Below the pieces are notes generated by a model. That model was not told the origin of the DNA. It worked only from the letters and a program-made list of their open reading frames with translations, and ran no database searches. A program made the position numbers and the translations under genes. DNA of 64,000 nt from Methanocellales archaeon (GTDB taxonomy: Archaea > Halobacteriota > UBA148): positions 61,927 through 125,926 of the forward strand of contig JAQUQR010000001.1 of NCBI GenBank assembly GCA_028715985.1. The letters are read 5' to 3'. Within the stretch, counting starts at the first letter, position 1, and each line of letters begins with the position of its first letter. This document shows, one piece after another, positions 24,436-32,250 of this stretch.

Positions 24436-25379
24436 GCCTACGAGATGATCTCAGGACATCGATATTTAAAGTGATTGAGAAGGATCCACTTGCTGGTTTT
24501 TATGCTTCAAGGGAAATAAAGGACCAGATTTTAACGGTTCTTGTGGCTGGCAGGCACCTCTTGCTAGAGGGACCACCTGGAACAGGTAAGACTACCTTGG
24601 CAAAAGTCATATCTGGGCTATTGCCTGAGATGCAAGTGATAAAGGGATGTCAGTTCAATTGCTCCCCAGAAAAGCCTTCATGCCACCATTGTAAAAACCT
24701 AGCGGAAATCGAGTCCGAGACGATTACAGATAGGTTCGTTCGAATACAAGGCTCACCAGAGATATTGCCGGAGGACTTGGTCGGAGATATCGATCCTGTC
24801 AACGCATTCAAGTATGGAATCGATCATCCCCTAACTTATCGTCCAGGAAAGATTCAGAAGGCACACCGAAAGATACTGTTCATCGACGAAATAAATCGAA
24901 TGCCAGAGAAAGTGCAGAACACATTCCTGCAAGTCCTTGAGGAAGGCAGGACGACGATTGCGGGGTTCGACATTGAGTTGGAGGTAGATACACTATTGAT
25001 TGCCACGGCTAATCCAGAGGAATATGCTGGCACGGAGCGGCTTTCTGCCAATCTCCTAGATCGTTTCGAGTGCGTAAAAATTGATTATCCTTCCATAGAA
25101 GATGAAATCAGGATACTAAAAAAGTATGCAAACCCACCTTTTTCAATAGATATAGATACATACAACAAAATCACCAACATTTCAAAAAATCTTCGTGAGG
25201 GGGGACAATTCAGCGTCCGCGGGACTATATCGGTTTTGGAGCAGGCCGCAGCACATGCCATGATTCATGGGAAAGATATCATAGATAGAAGCGATATGCG
25301 AGTTGCACTCCAGAACTCGTTGAAATCAAGATATGGGGATGAAGATATTGACGCCACAATCGAAAGAGTTCTTAGATGA
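24432..25379 (+). CDS. MoxR/BchI-like AAA+ ATPase with four-Cys insertion
   Basis: In 315 residues, Walker A is LEGPPGTGKTTLAKV near 45, Walker B is ILFIDEINRM near 150, and ATANPEEYAGTERL is the sensor region of the magnesium-chelatase/MoxR class. An insertion GCQFNCSPEKPSCHHCKN near residue 78 carries four cysteines, suited to bind zinc or a cluster. These ATPases work with VWA-domain partners to insert metals or remodel proteins. The gene lies between a thioredoxin and a VWA gene with overlaps, so the three probably act together. Confidence 0.9.
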   Translation: MSLRDDLRTSIFKVIEKDPLAGFYASREIKDQILTVLVAGRHLLLEGPPGTGKTTLAKVISGLLPEMQVIKGCQFNCSPEKPSCHHCKNLAEIESETITDRFVRIQGSPEILPEDLVGDIDPVNAFKYGIDHPLTYRPGKIQKAHRKILFIDEINRMPEKVQNTFLQVLEEGRTTIAGFDIELEVDTLLIATANPEEYAGTERLSANLLDRFECVKIDYPSIEDEIRILKKYANPPFSIDIDTYNKITNISKNLREGGQFSVRGTISVLEQAAAHAMIHGKDIIDRSDMRVALQNSLKSRYGDEDIDATIERVLR

Positions 25380-26556
25380 TGTGATAGTGCATCTAATATA
25401 TAAAATACGACAACATCCGCACGTCATCTCTGGCCCGAGTGTTCGGGGAACTACTTCTTTAAGGCTACTGTTACATGCTAGAGGAAGGCTAAAGAACGAT
25501 GTGACATCAGAAGATCTGCTGGATTGCGCATTGATCGCATTGCCACATCGTATGGTGGCCTTAAGGGACCCCAGCTCGATTGTGACAGAGATTATCAGCG
25601 GTAGAGAGCCAAAGTTTGATAAAAGCGTCATTCTTGCGGACCTAAAAAACATGGCGATACCAAAGGTGGTCGATTTTGATTTTTGGCATCAAGGATCGAA
25701 AAAGAAAGCGCGAGTCGTCAGAGCTTCTAACCTCCTTCTGGAGCTATTGGATTTAGTTGACAGAGAGAACATTCTGTTGTTCAGCTTCAACTCAGATATG
25801 GACATACAGACCAGACAGTTCATAGAATGGTTGATCGACGTTGGTGTGGTATCCAAAACCGAGAACGAGATTATAATAAAAAAATCGTTCTTTCTAAATC
25901 TATCGAATTTCTTGCCGTCTCGGTTCAAGCTGTCGGATCTGTTGGGTGAAAGAGGCTATCCTGTCAACTACAGGGGCAATCCGTTTAGGGAGATATCTGT
26001 TAGACACACGTTGCGGAAATTGGCGTCCCTAAAAAAGAAGACCTCGGATATGGAGAAGAAACATCTTATAGTGAGACCTAGGTCCGAGGATAAAAAGGAC
26101 ATCATACTATGTATGGACAACAGCCATTCGATGTCTGGAAAAATGCTACTTGCTAAGGCGATCGCCCTCAACCTGATCAAGACGAGGGGTCGGCACCAAT
26201 TGGGCATCGTGGCGTTTGGTAATCGTGGATACTTAATTCTTGAACCAACACACGATGAGGGTGCGTTGGTCGATGAGGTAATAAGGATTGGCACCTTTGG
26301 AAAGACCAACATGCTGGATGGCTTGAAAGCTTCCAGGAAAGCTTTGAAAGGTGACAACAAGCACATAATATTGATTTCTGATGGGTGCTCAAATATCGGG
26401 TCAGAGGAGGAATTGCTACAAATGACCCGCGAGATTGCGATGGCTACGAGAATATCTACGATATGTATCGGTGATAGCAACCTGATGAAAGAGATAGCGC
26501 GAATGGGCCGGGGCAGATATCATAATATCGATCCTAACACTTTAAGGAATAAGTAG
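25333..26556 (+). CDS. VWA-domain protein, partner of the MoxR-like ATPase
   Basis: The 407-residue protein has a C-terminal von Willebrand A domain (about residues 255-400) with the metal-ion-dependent adhesion motif CMDNSHSMSG (DxSxS), GKTNMLDGL and LISDGCSN. The N-terminal 250 residues are helical and resemble the ChlD-type linker region. It overlaps the ATPase gene by 47 bases; a GTG at 25381 is an alternative start that removes most of the overlap. With the ATPase it forms a chelatase-like or MoxR-type maturation pair; the client is unknown. Confidence 0.85.
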   Translation: MGMKILTPQSKEFLDDVIVHLIYKIRQHPHVISGPSVRGTTSLRLLLHARGRLKNDVTSEDLLDCALIALPHRMVALRDPSSIVTEIISGREPKFDKSVILADLKNMAIPKVVDFDFWHQGSKKKARVVRASNLLLELLDLVDRENILLFSFNSDMDIQTRQFIEWLIDVGVVSKTENEIIIKKSFFLNLSNFLPSRFKLSDLLGERGYPVNYRGNPFREISVRHTLRKLASLKKKTSDMEKKHLIVRPRSEDKKDIILCMDNSHSMSGKMLLAKAIALNLIKTRGRHQLGIVAFGNRGYLILEPTHDEGALVDEVIRIGTFGKTNMLDGLKASRKALKGDNKHIILISDGCSNIGSEEELLQMTREIAMATRISTICIGDSNLMKEIARMGRGRYHNIDPNTLRNK

Positions 26557-26560
26557 AACG

Positions 26561-26860
26561 ATGGGGCATTATATGGTTGTAGCAGAGTTAAGCATAATCC
26601 CTTTAGGCAAAGAAGTGGGCATAAGCAAATATGTAAAGGCTGCGCTGGAAGCGTTGAAAAGTGCTGACGTGAAATATGAGGCAGGAGCGATGTCCACTAC
26701 CATTGAGGCTAAAAATTTGGCCGAGCTATTCGATGCTGTGGAGAAGGCTCATGAGGCTGTTTTCAGGATGGGGGCGAAAAGAGTTATCACCACGTTAAAG
26801 ATAGACGATAGGCGGGATAAGGTGATGAGCATAGCCTCAAAGTTAGGGGCAATCAGATGA
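26561..26860 (+). CDS. MTH1187/UPF0045-family thiamine-binding-like protein
   Basis: The 99 residues comprise VVAELSIIPLGKEVGISKYVK, ALKSADVKYEAGAMSTTIEA and a helix-strand repeat, the ferredoxin-like fold of MTH1187. Family members bind thiamine or its derivatives and form tetramers. An ATG at 26573 is an alternative start that fits family length better. It lies four bases after the VWA gene and overlaps the methyltransferase by four, so it belongs to the same operon. Its role beside the ATPase/VWA pair is unclear. Confidence 0.88.
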   Translation: MGHYMVVAELSIIPLGKEVGISKYVKAALEALKSADVKYEAGAMSTTIEAKNLAELFDAVEKAHEAVFRMGAKRVITTLKIDDRRDKVMSIASKLGAIR

Positions 26861-27531
26861 CCTTTGATGAAATAGCAAGCGAGTATGACGCTTGGTACCA
26901 AACACCCTTGGGGGCTTATGCCAACAGGTTGGAGAAGGAGTTAATATTCGAACTTGCGGAGCAGAAGCCAGGAGAAATAGTTTTAGATGTTGGCTGTGGT
27001 ACTGGAAACTATTCGATAGAGCTTGCACGTATGTGTTTGAAAGTTGTGGGCATAGATACCTCAGTGAACATGTTGAAGATTGCGAGAGAGAAGGCAGAGA
27101 AAGGAGAATTAGACATAACGTTTGTCCTCGGTACTGCCGAGAGCTTGCCGTTCAACGATGATCAGTTCGATATGATCTTATTGGTGACCACATTTGAATT
27201 TCTAGATCCAGAAAAGGCAATTGTTGAGATGAAACGGGTTTTAAAAAAAGATGGTAGAATCATCCTTGGAGTATTGAATAAATGGAGCTTGTGGGCTTTT
27301 GAAAGGCGAATGAAATCGCTATTTAATAAAACCATCTTTGACAATGCCAGATTTTATAGTACCTTGGAGCTCAAGCGATTTTTTGGCAATATGGAATGCA
27401 AAACGACGCTATTTGCTCCGCCCAATACGCCCAGTTTTTTGCTGAAATATCTTGAGAGGTTTGAAGGGACGCTATCCACGGTTTTTAAACCTTTTGGTGC
27501 ATTTATCGTCTGTCGATTCTTGTCCTCTTAA
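26857..27531 (+). CDS. class I SAM-dependent methyltransferase
   Basis: The 224 residues contain the SAM-binding motif VLDVGCGTGNYSIELA, VGIDTSVNMLKIA with the acidic ribose-contact residue, and FDMILLVTTFEF, typical of the UbiE/Methyltransf_11 group. The C-terminal 70 residues are variable. The substrate cannot be inferred. It is the last gene of the thioredoxin-to-methyltransferase operon and converges with the ccdA gene 50 bases away. Confidence 0.88.
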   Translation: MTFDEIASEYDAWYQTPLGAYANRLEKELIFELAEQKPGEIVLDVGCGTGNYSIELARMCLKVVGIDTSVNMLKIAREKAEKGELDITFVLGTAESLPFNDDQFDMILLVTTFEFLDPEKAIVEMKRVLKKDGRIILGVLNKWSLWAFERRMKSLFNKTIFDNARFYSTLELKRFFGNMECKTTLFAPPNTPSFLLKYLERFEGTLSTVFKPFGAFIVCRFLSS

Positions 27532-27583
27532 ATTCAGTGAAGTCGATTATATGAGTTTTGAGTCAGATTCACAGCTCAGTTAT

Positions 27584-28216
27584 TTATATGGGCATCATAT
27601 ACAGCCCCACTACAATTAATACAATCCCAGCGATGCGTTTCAAGATGGCGTTATACCGCACTAATATGCTGAGACGTTTAGACGAAAATGCCGAAGAATA
27701 GGCGATGATTAGCATTGGAGCCCCTAATCCAAGTGAATAGATGAATAACAGTAAGGCACCATAGGGAATGCTGCCACTCACTGCGACCATCGATAGTATG
27801 GCGCCAAGTATCGGCCCTACACAGGGTATCCACACGATGCCTAGCGATAGTCCAAGGGTAAATCCCCCGCTCCCTGATGGTGCAGAATAATTGAATCTTA
27901 TGGGCATCCTGCTTCTAAGCTCTAAGACTTTCTGTTCCAGCTTTTCAGATAGCATGTATAATCCCAGAAAAATGATAACGATTCCAGCAATGACTTTCAT
28001 GTAGTAAACATAGCCGATGAATGCCATGCCCAACGCAGACGCTGCCACGCCCATGATGGTAAATGACAGAGACACTCCCAAGACGATCGACAATGGTCTA
28101 AATCGCCCTTTTCCAGTCGAGTAGGCCATTATCGCCGGAATTAGTGGAAGTACGCATGGTGAAGATATGCTTACAACTCCAGCAGAAAATGCAATCAAAG
28201 GCGATAGATCAGTCAT
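27584..28216 (-). CDS. ccdA: CcdA/DsbD-type membrane thiol-electron transporter
   Basis: The 210 residues form about six transmembrane helices with two Cys-containing motifs, ISSPCVLPLIPAIMAY in helix 1 and VWIPCVGPILGAIL in helix 4, the redox-active pair of CcdA. It moves reducing equivalents across the membrane to extracytoplasmic thioredoxin-like proteins. The ATG at 28216 follows GGTGATC by seven bases; an ATG at 28231 is less likely. It directly follows the TlpA-like lipoprotein gene, which is its likely electron acceptor. Confidence 0.9.
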   Translation of the reverse strand: MTDLSPLIAFSAGVVSISSPCVLPLIPAIMAYSTGKGRFRPLSIVLGVSLSFTIMGVAASALGMAFIGYVYYMKVIAGIVIIFLGLYMLSEKLEQKVLELRSRMPIRFNYSAPSGSGGFTLGLSLGIVWIPCVGPILGAILSMVAVSGSIPYGALLLFIYSLGLGAPMLIIAYSSAFSSKRLSILVRYNAILKRIAGIVLIVVGLYMMPI

Positions 28217-28237
28217 TAATTTGATCACCATCCGACG

Positions 28238-28903
28238 TTAGTATAACAAGCTGTCTATCTCGCTTTTGAGGATTTTGGCCCCAGGAGATCCCAGATGAAA
28301 GTATCTGATCGCTCCATCCTCATCGATGAGACATATGGTTGGTAGAATCCATACGTTATAACTCCTGTCAACGGTCGAGGAGGAGCCCATCAGTATTGGC
28401 CATCCCATTTCATGTTCTTCTGCGAAAGTCTGCAGCTCCTTAGGAGCTATTTTAGGCTCCTTAACGTCGATGGAGAGGAATATGACCTGATCTTCATATT
28501 GCTCATACAGCTGCACTAAATCATTGTCGATCGTGAATTTGCACGCTCCACACCAAGTCGCAAAAAAGTCCAAAAGGACCACCTTGCCCCTATAATCGCT
28601 GAGTCTGATCAAGTCGCCACTTGTTGCATCTATTAGCTCGAAATCGGGTGCTAGGGGAAGCTTAGTTGTCGATGTTGGCGTAGTAGACGGTGTGGGTTTA
28701 AGTGTAGGGGTAGGTATTGGCGTAGTAGACGGTGTGGGTATTGGTGTAGTAGATGGTGTGGGTATTGGTGTAGTAGACTGTGTGGGTTTAAGTGTAGGGG
28801 TAGGTATTGGTGTAGTAGACTGTGTGGGCCTGGGTGCAGGAGACGGTGTTAATGTTACTTTCGGCTCGGTGTCCACACATCCCAAAGATGCTGTGGATAT
28901 CAA
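28238..28903 (-). CDS. TlpA/ResA-like thioredoxin lipoprotein
   Basis: The mature part begins at a lipobox Cys (TASLGC), followed by a Thr/Pro linker (about residues 15-75) and a thioredoxin domain with [20 protein letters not shown], active site [10 protein letters not shown] and the cis-Pro segment [10 protein letters not shown]. It probably reduces disulfides or thioethers outside the membrane, fed by CcdA. The start shown (TTG, 28903) leaves only about nine residues before the Cys. The hydrophobic signal core ([11 protein letters not shown]) extends upstream to about 28936 in the same frame, where no ATG, GTG or TTG is found. Confidence 0.85.
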   Translation of the reverse strand: MISTASLGCVDTEPKVTLTPSPAPRPTQSTTPIPTPTLKPTQSTTPIPTPSTTPIPTPSTTPIPTPTLKPTPSTTPTSTTKLPLAPDFELIDATSGDLIRLSDYRGKVVLLDFFATWCGACKFTIDNDLVQLYEQYEDQVIFLSIDVKEPKIAPKELQTFAEEHEMGWPILMGSSSTVDRSYNVWILPTICLIDEDGAIRYFHLGSPGAKILKSEIDSLLY

Positions 28904-28931
28904 TAAAGTGACGATTATCGCTATCCAGATT

Positions 28932-30020
28932 CTATTTGCTTGGACGGATAAAACCCCCTCTAATCATTTGATCTGCCAGTACGAGAGCTACCATCGCCTC
29001 TGCTACAGGAACGATCCTCGGGCATATGCATGGGTCGTGCCTTCCCTTGATCTGGATATCCCTCTCTTCTTTCTCAGCCAGGTCCACTGTTTTCTGGGTT
29101 CTCTCTATGGATGGTGTTGGCTTGACTGCAATTCTGCACGCTATGGGCATGCCATTGGATACCCCACCCAAGATGCCACCGGCATTGTTTGTATCCGTCC
29201 TCACGATGCCTTTTCTGAGCACAAACGGATCGTTCATCTCGCTCCCTCGCATCGTTGCACATCCAAATCCAACGCCTATCTCAACGCCTTTTACACTTCC
29301 GATGCTCATCAGTGCCTTTGCCAGATCCGCATCTAACTTATCGAACACGGGCTCGCCTACGCCTGCTGGTACGTTCAATGCTATTATTTCGACGATACCT
29401 CCAACGCTATCTTTGTTTGCCTGCACTTTTTGGATGTGCTGAAGCATGCGTTCCGCAGTTTCCATATCTGCGCATCTCACCATGTTTTGCTCTACGTTCT
29501 CTCGGATTTGGTCTAATGTAGTCCCGCCAACGGAAATCCCGCCGATCCGGATCACATGACCTAAAATCTCGATTTTTTGCGACTTGAGCAGTTTCTTTGC
29601 TATTGCCCCTCCTGCCACTCTTGCAACCGTCTCCCTAGCAGAGGACCTTCCACCCCCCCTCCAATCTCGGATACCATACTTCGCTTCATATGTGAAATCT
29701 GCATGGCCTGGTCTTGGTACATATCGCAGCGATTCGTATTTGCTGGAATCGACGTCCACGTTTTGAACGAGCATTGAGATCGGAGTTCCAGTCGTCTTAC
29801 CATCGAACACACCCGAAAGGATCTCTATTTTGTCAGTTTCCTCTCTGGTGGAGGCCACAATGCTCTGGCCGGGTCGTCTTCTGTCAAGCTCAGCTTGAAT
29901 ATCGGCTTCGAATAGCTCCAGCCCGGCAGGGCAACCATCCAATACCACGCCCACAGCTTTTCCATGACTTTCACCCCAGGTTGTAATCCTAAAAACGTCT
30001 CCAAAGGAGTTTCCACCCAT
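28932..30020 (-). CDS. aroC: chorismate synthase
   Basis: The 362 residues show [15 protein letters not shown] at the N-terminus, [25 protein letters not shown] and the C-terminal [18 protein letters not shown], all chorismate synthase signatures. It converts 5-enolpyruvylshikimate 3-phosphate to chorismate using reduced FMN, the last common step to aromatic amino acids. Its ATG lies directly against the aroA stop, so aroA and aroC are co-transcribed. The 3' end overlaps the putative upstream extension of the TlpA-like gene. Confidence 0.97.
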   Translation of the reverse strand: MGGNSFGDVFRITTWGESHGKAVGVVLDGCPAGLELFEADIQAELDRRRPGQSIVASTREETDKIEILSGVFDGKTTGTPISMLVQNVDVDSSKYESLRYVPRPGHADFTYEAKYGIRDWRGGGRSSARETVARVAGGAIAKKLLKSQKIEILGHVIRIGGISVGGTTLDQIRENVEQNMVRCADMETAERMLQHIQKVQANKDSVGGIVEIIALNVPAGVGEPVFDKLDADLAKALMSIGSVKGVEIGVGFGCATMRGSEMNDPFVLRKGIVRTDTNNAGGILGGVSNGMPIACRIAVKPTPSIERTQKTVDLAEKEERDIQIKGRHDPCICPRIVPVAEAMVALVLADQMIRGGFIRPSK

Positions 30021-31292
30021 CTACTTCACCTCAAGGTTGGCCCCCATGCCACAAAGATCGTCGAAAAAGTCGGGATAGGATACCTCCACGCATTCGGCAT
30101 TATCGATTATGGTCTCCCCATCTGCCACTAATCCCGCTATCGTTAGTGCCATGACGATTCGATGGTCACAGTAGCCATGTAGTTCTGCACCATGTAAGCG
30201 GTTTCCTTTGATAGTCATCCCGTCAGTTCTCTCCTCTATTTTTACCTTCATCTTTCTTAGCTCAGAGGTCATTGCATGTAGTCGATCCGTCTCCTTATAT
30301 CGAAGATGTCTTGCATTGCAGATCGTGGTCGTTCCATCTGCTACGGCGCCCAGAACTGCAATGGTGGGGACTAAATCAGGTATCTCCCCTGTGTCAATTT
30401 CTATTCCCTCTAAATCGGCTCCGTCCACTGTCACGATGCCCCTGGGCTGATCCCATGATATGTTCGCGCCCATTTTTTCCAGTATCGGAATGATGGCAAC
30501 ATCGCCTTGTTTCGATGGAAACAGATTTCTCACTTTCACCTTAGAGTTTGTCATCGCCGCAGCAGCAAGCATGTATGACGCAGAGGAGAAATCTCCAGGA
30601 ACGACATATGATCTGAGATCGAACGCTTGATCGCAGGGAATCGAAAATTCTTTAAAATCGGTTTGGATGTGAGCACCTGCTTTTTCCAGTATTTCAAGGG
30701 TCATCTCAACATATGGCCTGGATACCAGCTCACCGTTTACCTTTATTACCGTTTCATGCTCGGCGAACGGGCAAGCTATCAACAGTCCAGAAATGAACTG
30801 AGAGCTGATTGATCCATCCACGATGGTCTTCCCGCCCTTGAGCTTGCCTTGCACGACTATTGGTGCCTTTCCGTCACCTTTGGTTGAGAATGCCTTTGCA
30901 CCAAGATCGTTTATCGCTTTGAGTAGTGGTTCATTGGGACGCTCCCTCAGAGAGGCGTCACCAGTTAAAACTGCCGATCCCCCTATCAGGCTTGCGATGG
31001 CGGTCATGAATCGAAGAGATGTACCAGAGTTTGCCACATATATCACATCATCTGGAGTCCTCGGTCGACCGCCCACTCCCGTAATATTTAGGGCATTTTC
31101 ACGATCCTCTATGGTCGATCCAAGGGCTTCACACGCTCGTATAGTGGCCATCGTATCGCCAGAGAGAAGATGACACTTGATGGTAGATCTCTCTCCAAGG
31201 CTTGCAATCGCTATTGCCCTATGGGTGTAACTCTTGGACATGGGGGCATATATGTCTCCTTTGATCCTTGAAGATCGGACCTTGACATTCAT
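30021..31292 (-). CDS. aroA: 3-phosphoshikimate 1-carboxyvinyltransferase (EPSP synthase)
   Basis: From ATG 31292 the protein has 423 residues: PMSKSYTHRAIAIASL, YVANSGTSLRFM, RERPNEPLL, SISSQFISGLLIA, RYKETDRLHAM and YCDHRIVMAL cover the known substrate-binding motifs. It joins phosphoenolpyruvate to shikimate 3-phosphate. A longer open frame to 31538 is rejected because the extra residues are not EPSP-synthase-like. A TATA-like TTATATCA about 25-32 bases upstream suggests a leaderless transcript, divergent from the wHTH gene at 31355. Confidence 0.97.
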   Translation of the reverse strand: MNVKVRSSRIKGDIYAPMSKSYTHRAIAIASLGERSTIKCHLLSGDTMATIRACEALGSTIEDRENALNITGVGGRPRTPDDVIYVANSGTSLRFMTAIASLIGGSAVLTGDASLRERPNEPLLKAINDLGAKAFSTKGDGKAPIVVQGKLKGGKTIVDGSISSQFISGLLIACPFAEHETVIKVNGELVSRPYVEMTLEILEKAGAHIQTDFKEFSIPCDQAFDLRSYVVPGDFSSASYMLAAAAMTNSKVKVRNLFPSKQGDVAIIPILEKMGANISWDQPRGIVTVDGADLEGIEIDTGEIPDLVPTIAVLGAVADGTTTICNARHLRYKETDRLHAMTSELRKMKVKIEERTDGMTIKGNRLHGAELHGYCDHRIVMALTIAGLVADGETIIDNAECVEVSYPDFFDDLCGMGANLEVK

Positions 31293-31354
31293 GACAAATA
31301 AATAGATAATACCTATTGATATAAGTATATAATTAATATGATTAGGGTGTTCCC

Positions 31355-31648
31355 ATGCTGACAGATAAATTGGAACATGAACTGGAGTTGTTAGAACGCA
31401 ACTTGGTCGTCCTAAAAGCGGTGATAAAGGAAGAGCCGATTGGAATATTAAAACTTGCGGAGGAAACCAGCCTCCCAAAGCACAAGGTGCGCTATTCGCT
31501 AAGGTTACTCGAGCATGAGGGCCTGGTAGAGCCGTCACTTCATGGTGCTATAACCACTAACAATATGATGAAGTTCAAAGCCGAATTCGGACCAAACATG
31601 AAAGCACTGATCCAAAGGTTAAACGGAATCTCACAAAGTTTAAGTTAA
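31355..31648 (+). CDS. small winged-helix transcriptional regulator
   Basis: The 97 residues start with a helical segment (DKLEHELELLERNLVVLKAV) followed by a winged helix: GILKLAEETSLPKHKVRYSLRLLEHEGLVEPS. This layout matches a group of small archaeal regulators; no ligand domain is present. A TATA-like AGTATATAAT lies about 22-31 bases upstream. It is divergent from aroA with 62 bases between starts, so it could control the shikimate genes (inference), or be unrelated. Confidence 0.75.
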   Translation: MLTDKLEHELELLERNLVVLKAVIKEEPIGILKLAEETSLPKHKVRYSLRLLEHEGLVEPSLHGAITTNNMMKFKAEFGPNMKALIQRLNGISQSLS

Positions 31649-31688
31649 ACGACAACTATTCTTGTACTCTAACACTCCATGTACTTAG

Positions 31689-31794
31689 GCCGCCATAACT
31701 CAGTTGGTAGAGTGTCTGGCTGTTAATCAGGTTGTTTCTGTCCTAAAAAAAAGCAGAAACCAGAATGCCACAGGTTCGAGCCCTGTTGGCGGCG
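31689..31794 (+). tRNA. tRNA-Asn (GTT) with a 33-nt intron
   Basis: Acceptor GCCGCCA pairs with TGGCGGC, with discriminator G at 31794. D-arm AACTCAGTTGGTAGAGT and T-arm ACAGG-TTCGAGC-CCTGT are intact. The anticodon loop is CTGTTAA with a TCTGG/CCAGA stem once bases 31727-31759 are removed. The insertion follows position 37 of the anticodon loop, the canonical archaeal intron site, and its ends can form a bulge-helix-bulge-like structure. CCA is not encoded. Confidence 0.95.
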
Positions 31795-31872
31795 TGTCTT
31801 ATCTATAAATAAGATAGCGGTAACAATTAGTCAATAAAAGTTAAGTAATGGAGCGGATATATCTCGGTACAT

Positions 31873-31947
31873 GGGCCCGTAGCTTAGTTTGGTTAGAGCG
31901 CTCGGCTCATAACCGAGCGGTCATGCGTTCGAATCGCATCGGGCCCA
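31873..31947 (+). tRNA. tRNA with CAT anticodon (elongator Met, or Ile2)
   Basis: Acceptor GGGCCCG pairs with CGGGCCC, with discriminator A. The anticodon arm is CTCGG-CTCATAA-CCGAG and the T-arm TGCG-TTCGAAT-CGCA. A G1-C72 pair argues against the archaeal initiator (A1-U72). Elongator Met versus Ile2 (modified C34) cannot be settled by eye. Confidence 0.92.
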
Positions 31948-31952
31948 TCCGA

Positions 31953-31990
31953 AGGGCTTGGCCCTGAAATGTTTCGCAGTAAATGCGAAA
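31953..31990. other. two tandem hairpins between tRNA genes
   Basis: AGGGC-TTG-GCCCT (31953-31965) and TTTCGCA-GTAAA-TGCGAAA (31972-31990) are perfect stems between the CAT and Phe tRNAs. They could be processing signals, a terminator pair, or part of a small RNA; TCCACA follows the second stem. Confidence 0.35.
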
Positions 31991-32044
31991 TCCACAGATG
32001 GTTGTAGCCCCGTGTTCAAGGGAAAGAAAGGTCGAAATCCCCTT

Positions 32045-32118
32045 GTTGGGATAGCTCAGCCTGGGAGAGCGCTCGGCTGAAGACCGAGTTGTCGTGGGTT
32101 CAAATCCCACTCCCGACA
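32045..32118 (+). tRNA. tRNA-Phe (GAA)
   Basis: Acceptor GTTGGGA pairs with TCCCGAC (one G-T), with discriminator A. The D-arm is TAGCTCAGCCTGGGAGAGC, the anticodon arm CTCGG-CTGAAGA-CCGAG and the T-arm GTGGG-TTCAAAT-CCCAC. No intron. Confidence 0.95.
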
Positions 32119-32156
32119 TAAGCCTTTCCGACCATTCTTTCTAATCTTCATCGATC

Positions 32157-32228
32157 GCGCCGGTAGTGTAGTGGTTATCACTATGGCTTGCCAAGCCATA
32201 AACTCGGGTTCAAATCCCGGCCGGCGCA
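32157..32228 (+). tRNA. tRNA-Gly (GCC)
   Basis: Acceptor GCGCCGG pairs with CCGGCGC, with discriminator A. The anticodon arm is TATGG-CTTGCCAA-GCCATA with GCC in the loop, and the T-arm is TCGGG-TTCAAAT-CCCGG. No intron. Confidence 0.95.
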
Positions 32229-32250
32229 TTTTTTTTTACAGATGTTTATA

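Noticed and set aside
31293..31538. 82-residue N-terminal extension of aroA
   Set aside because: The extension has no EPSP synthase similarity and crosses the promoter and the divergent gene start.
31907..32119. Minus-strand frame beginning SGVGFEPTT
   Set aside because: It reads antisense through two tRNA genes, a well-known false protein.
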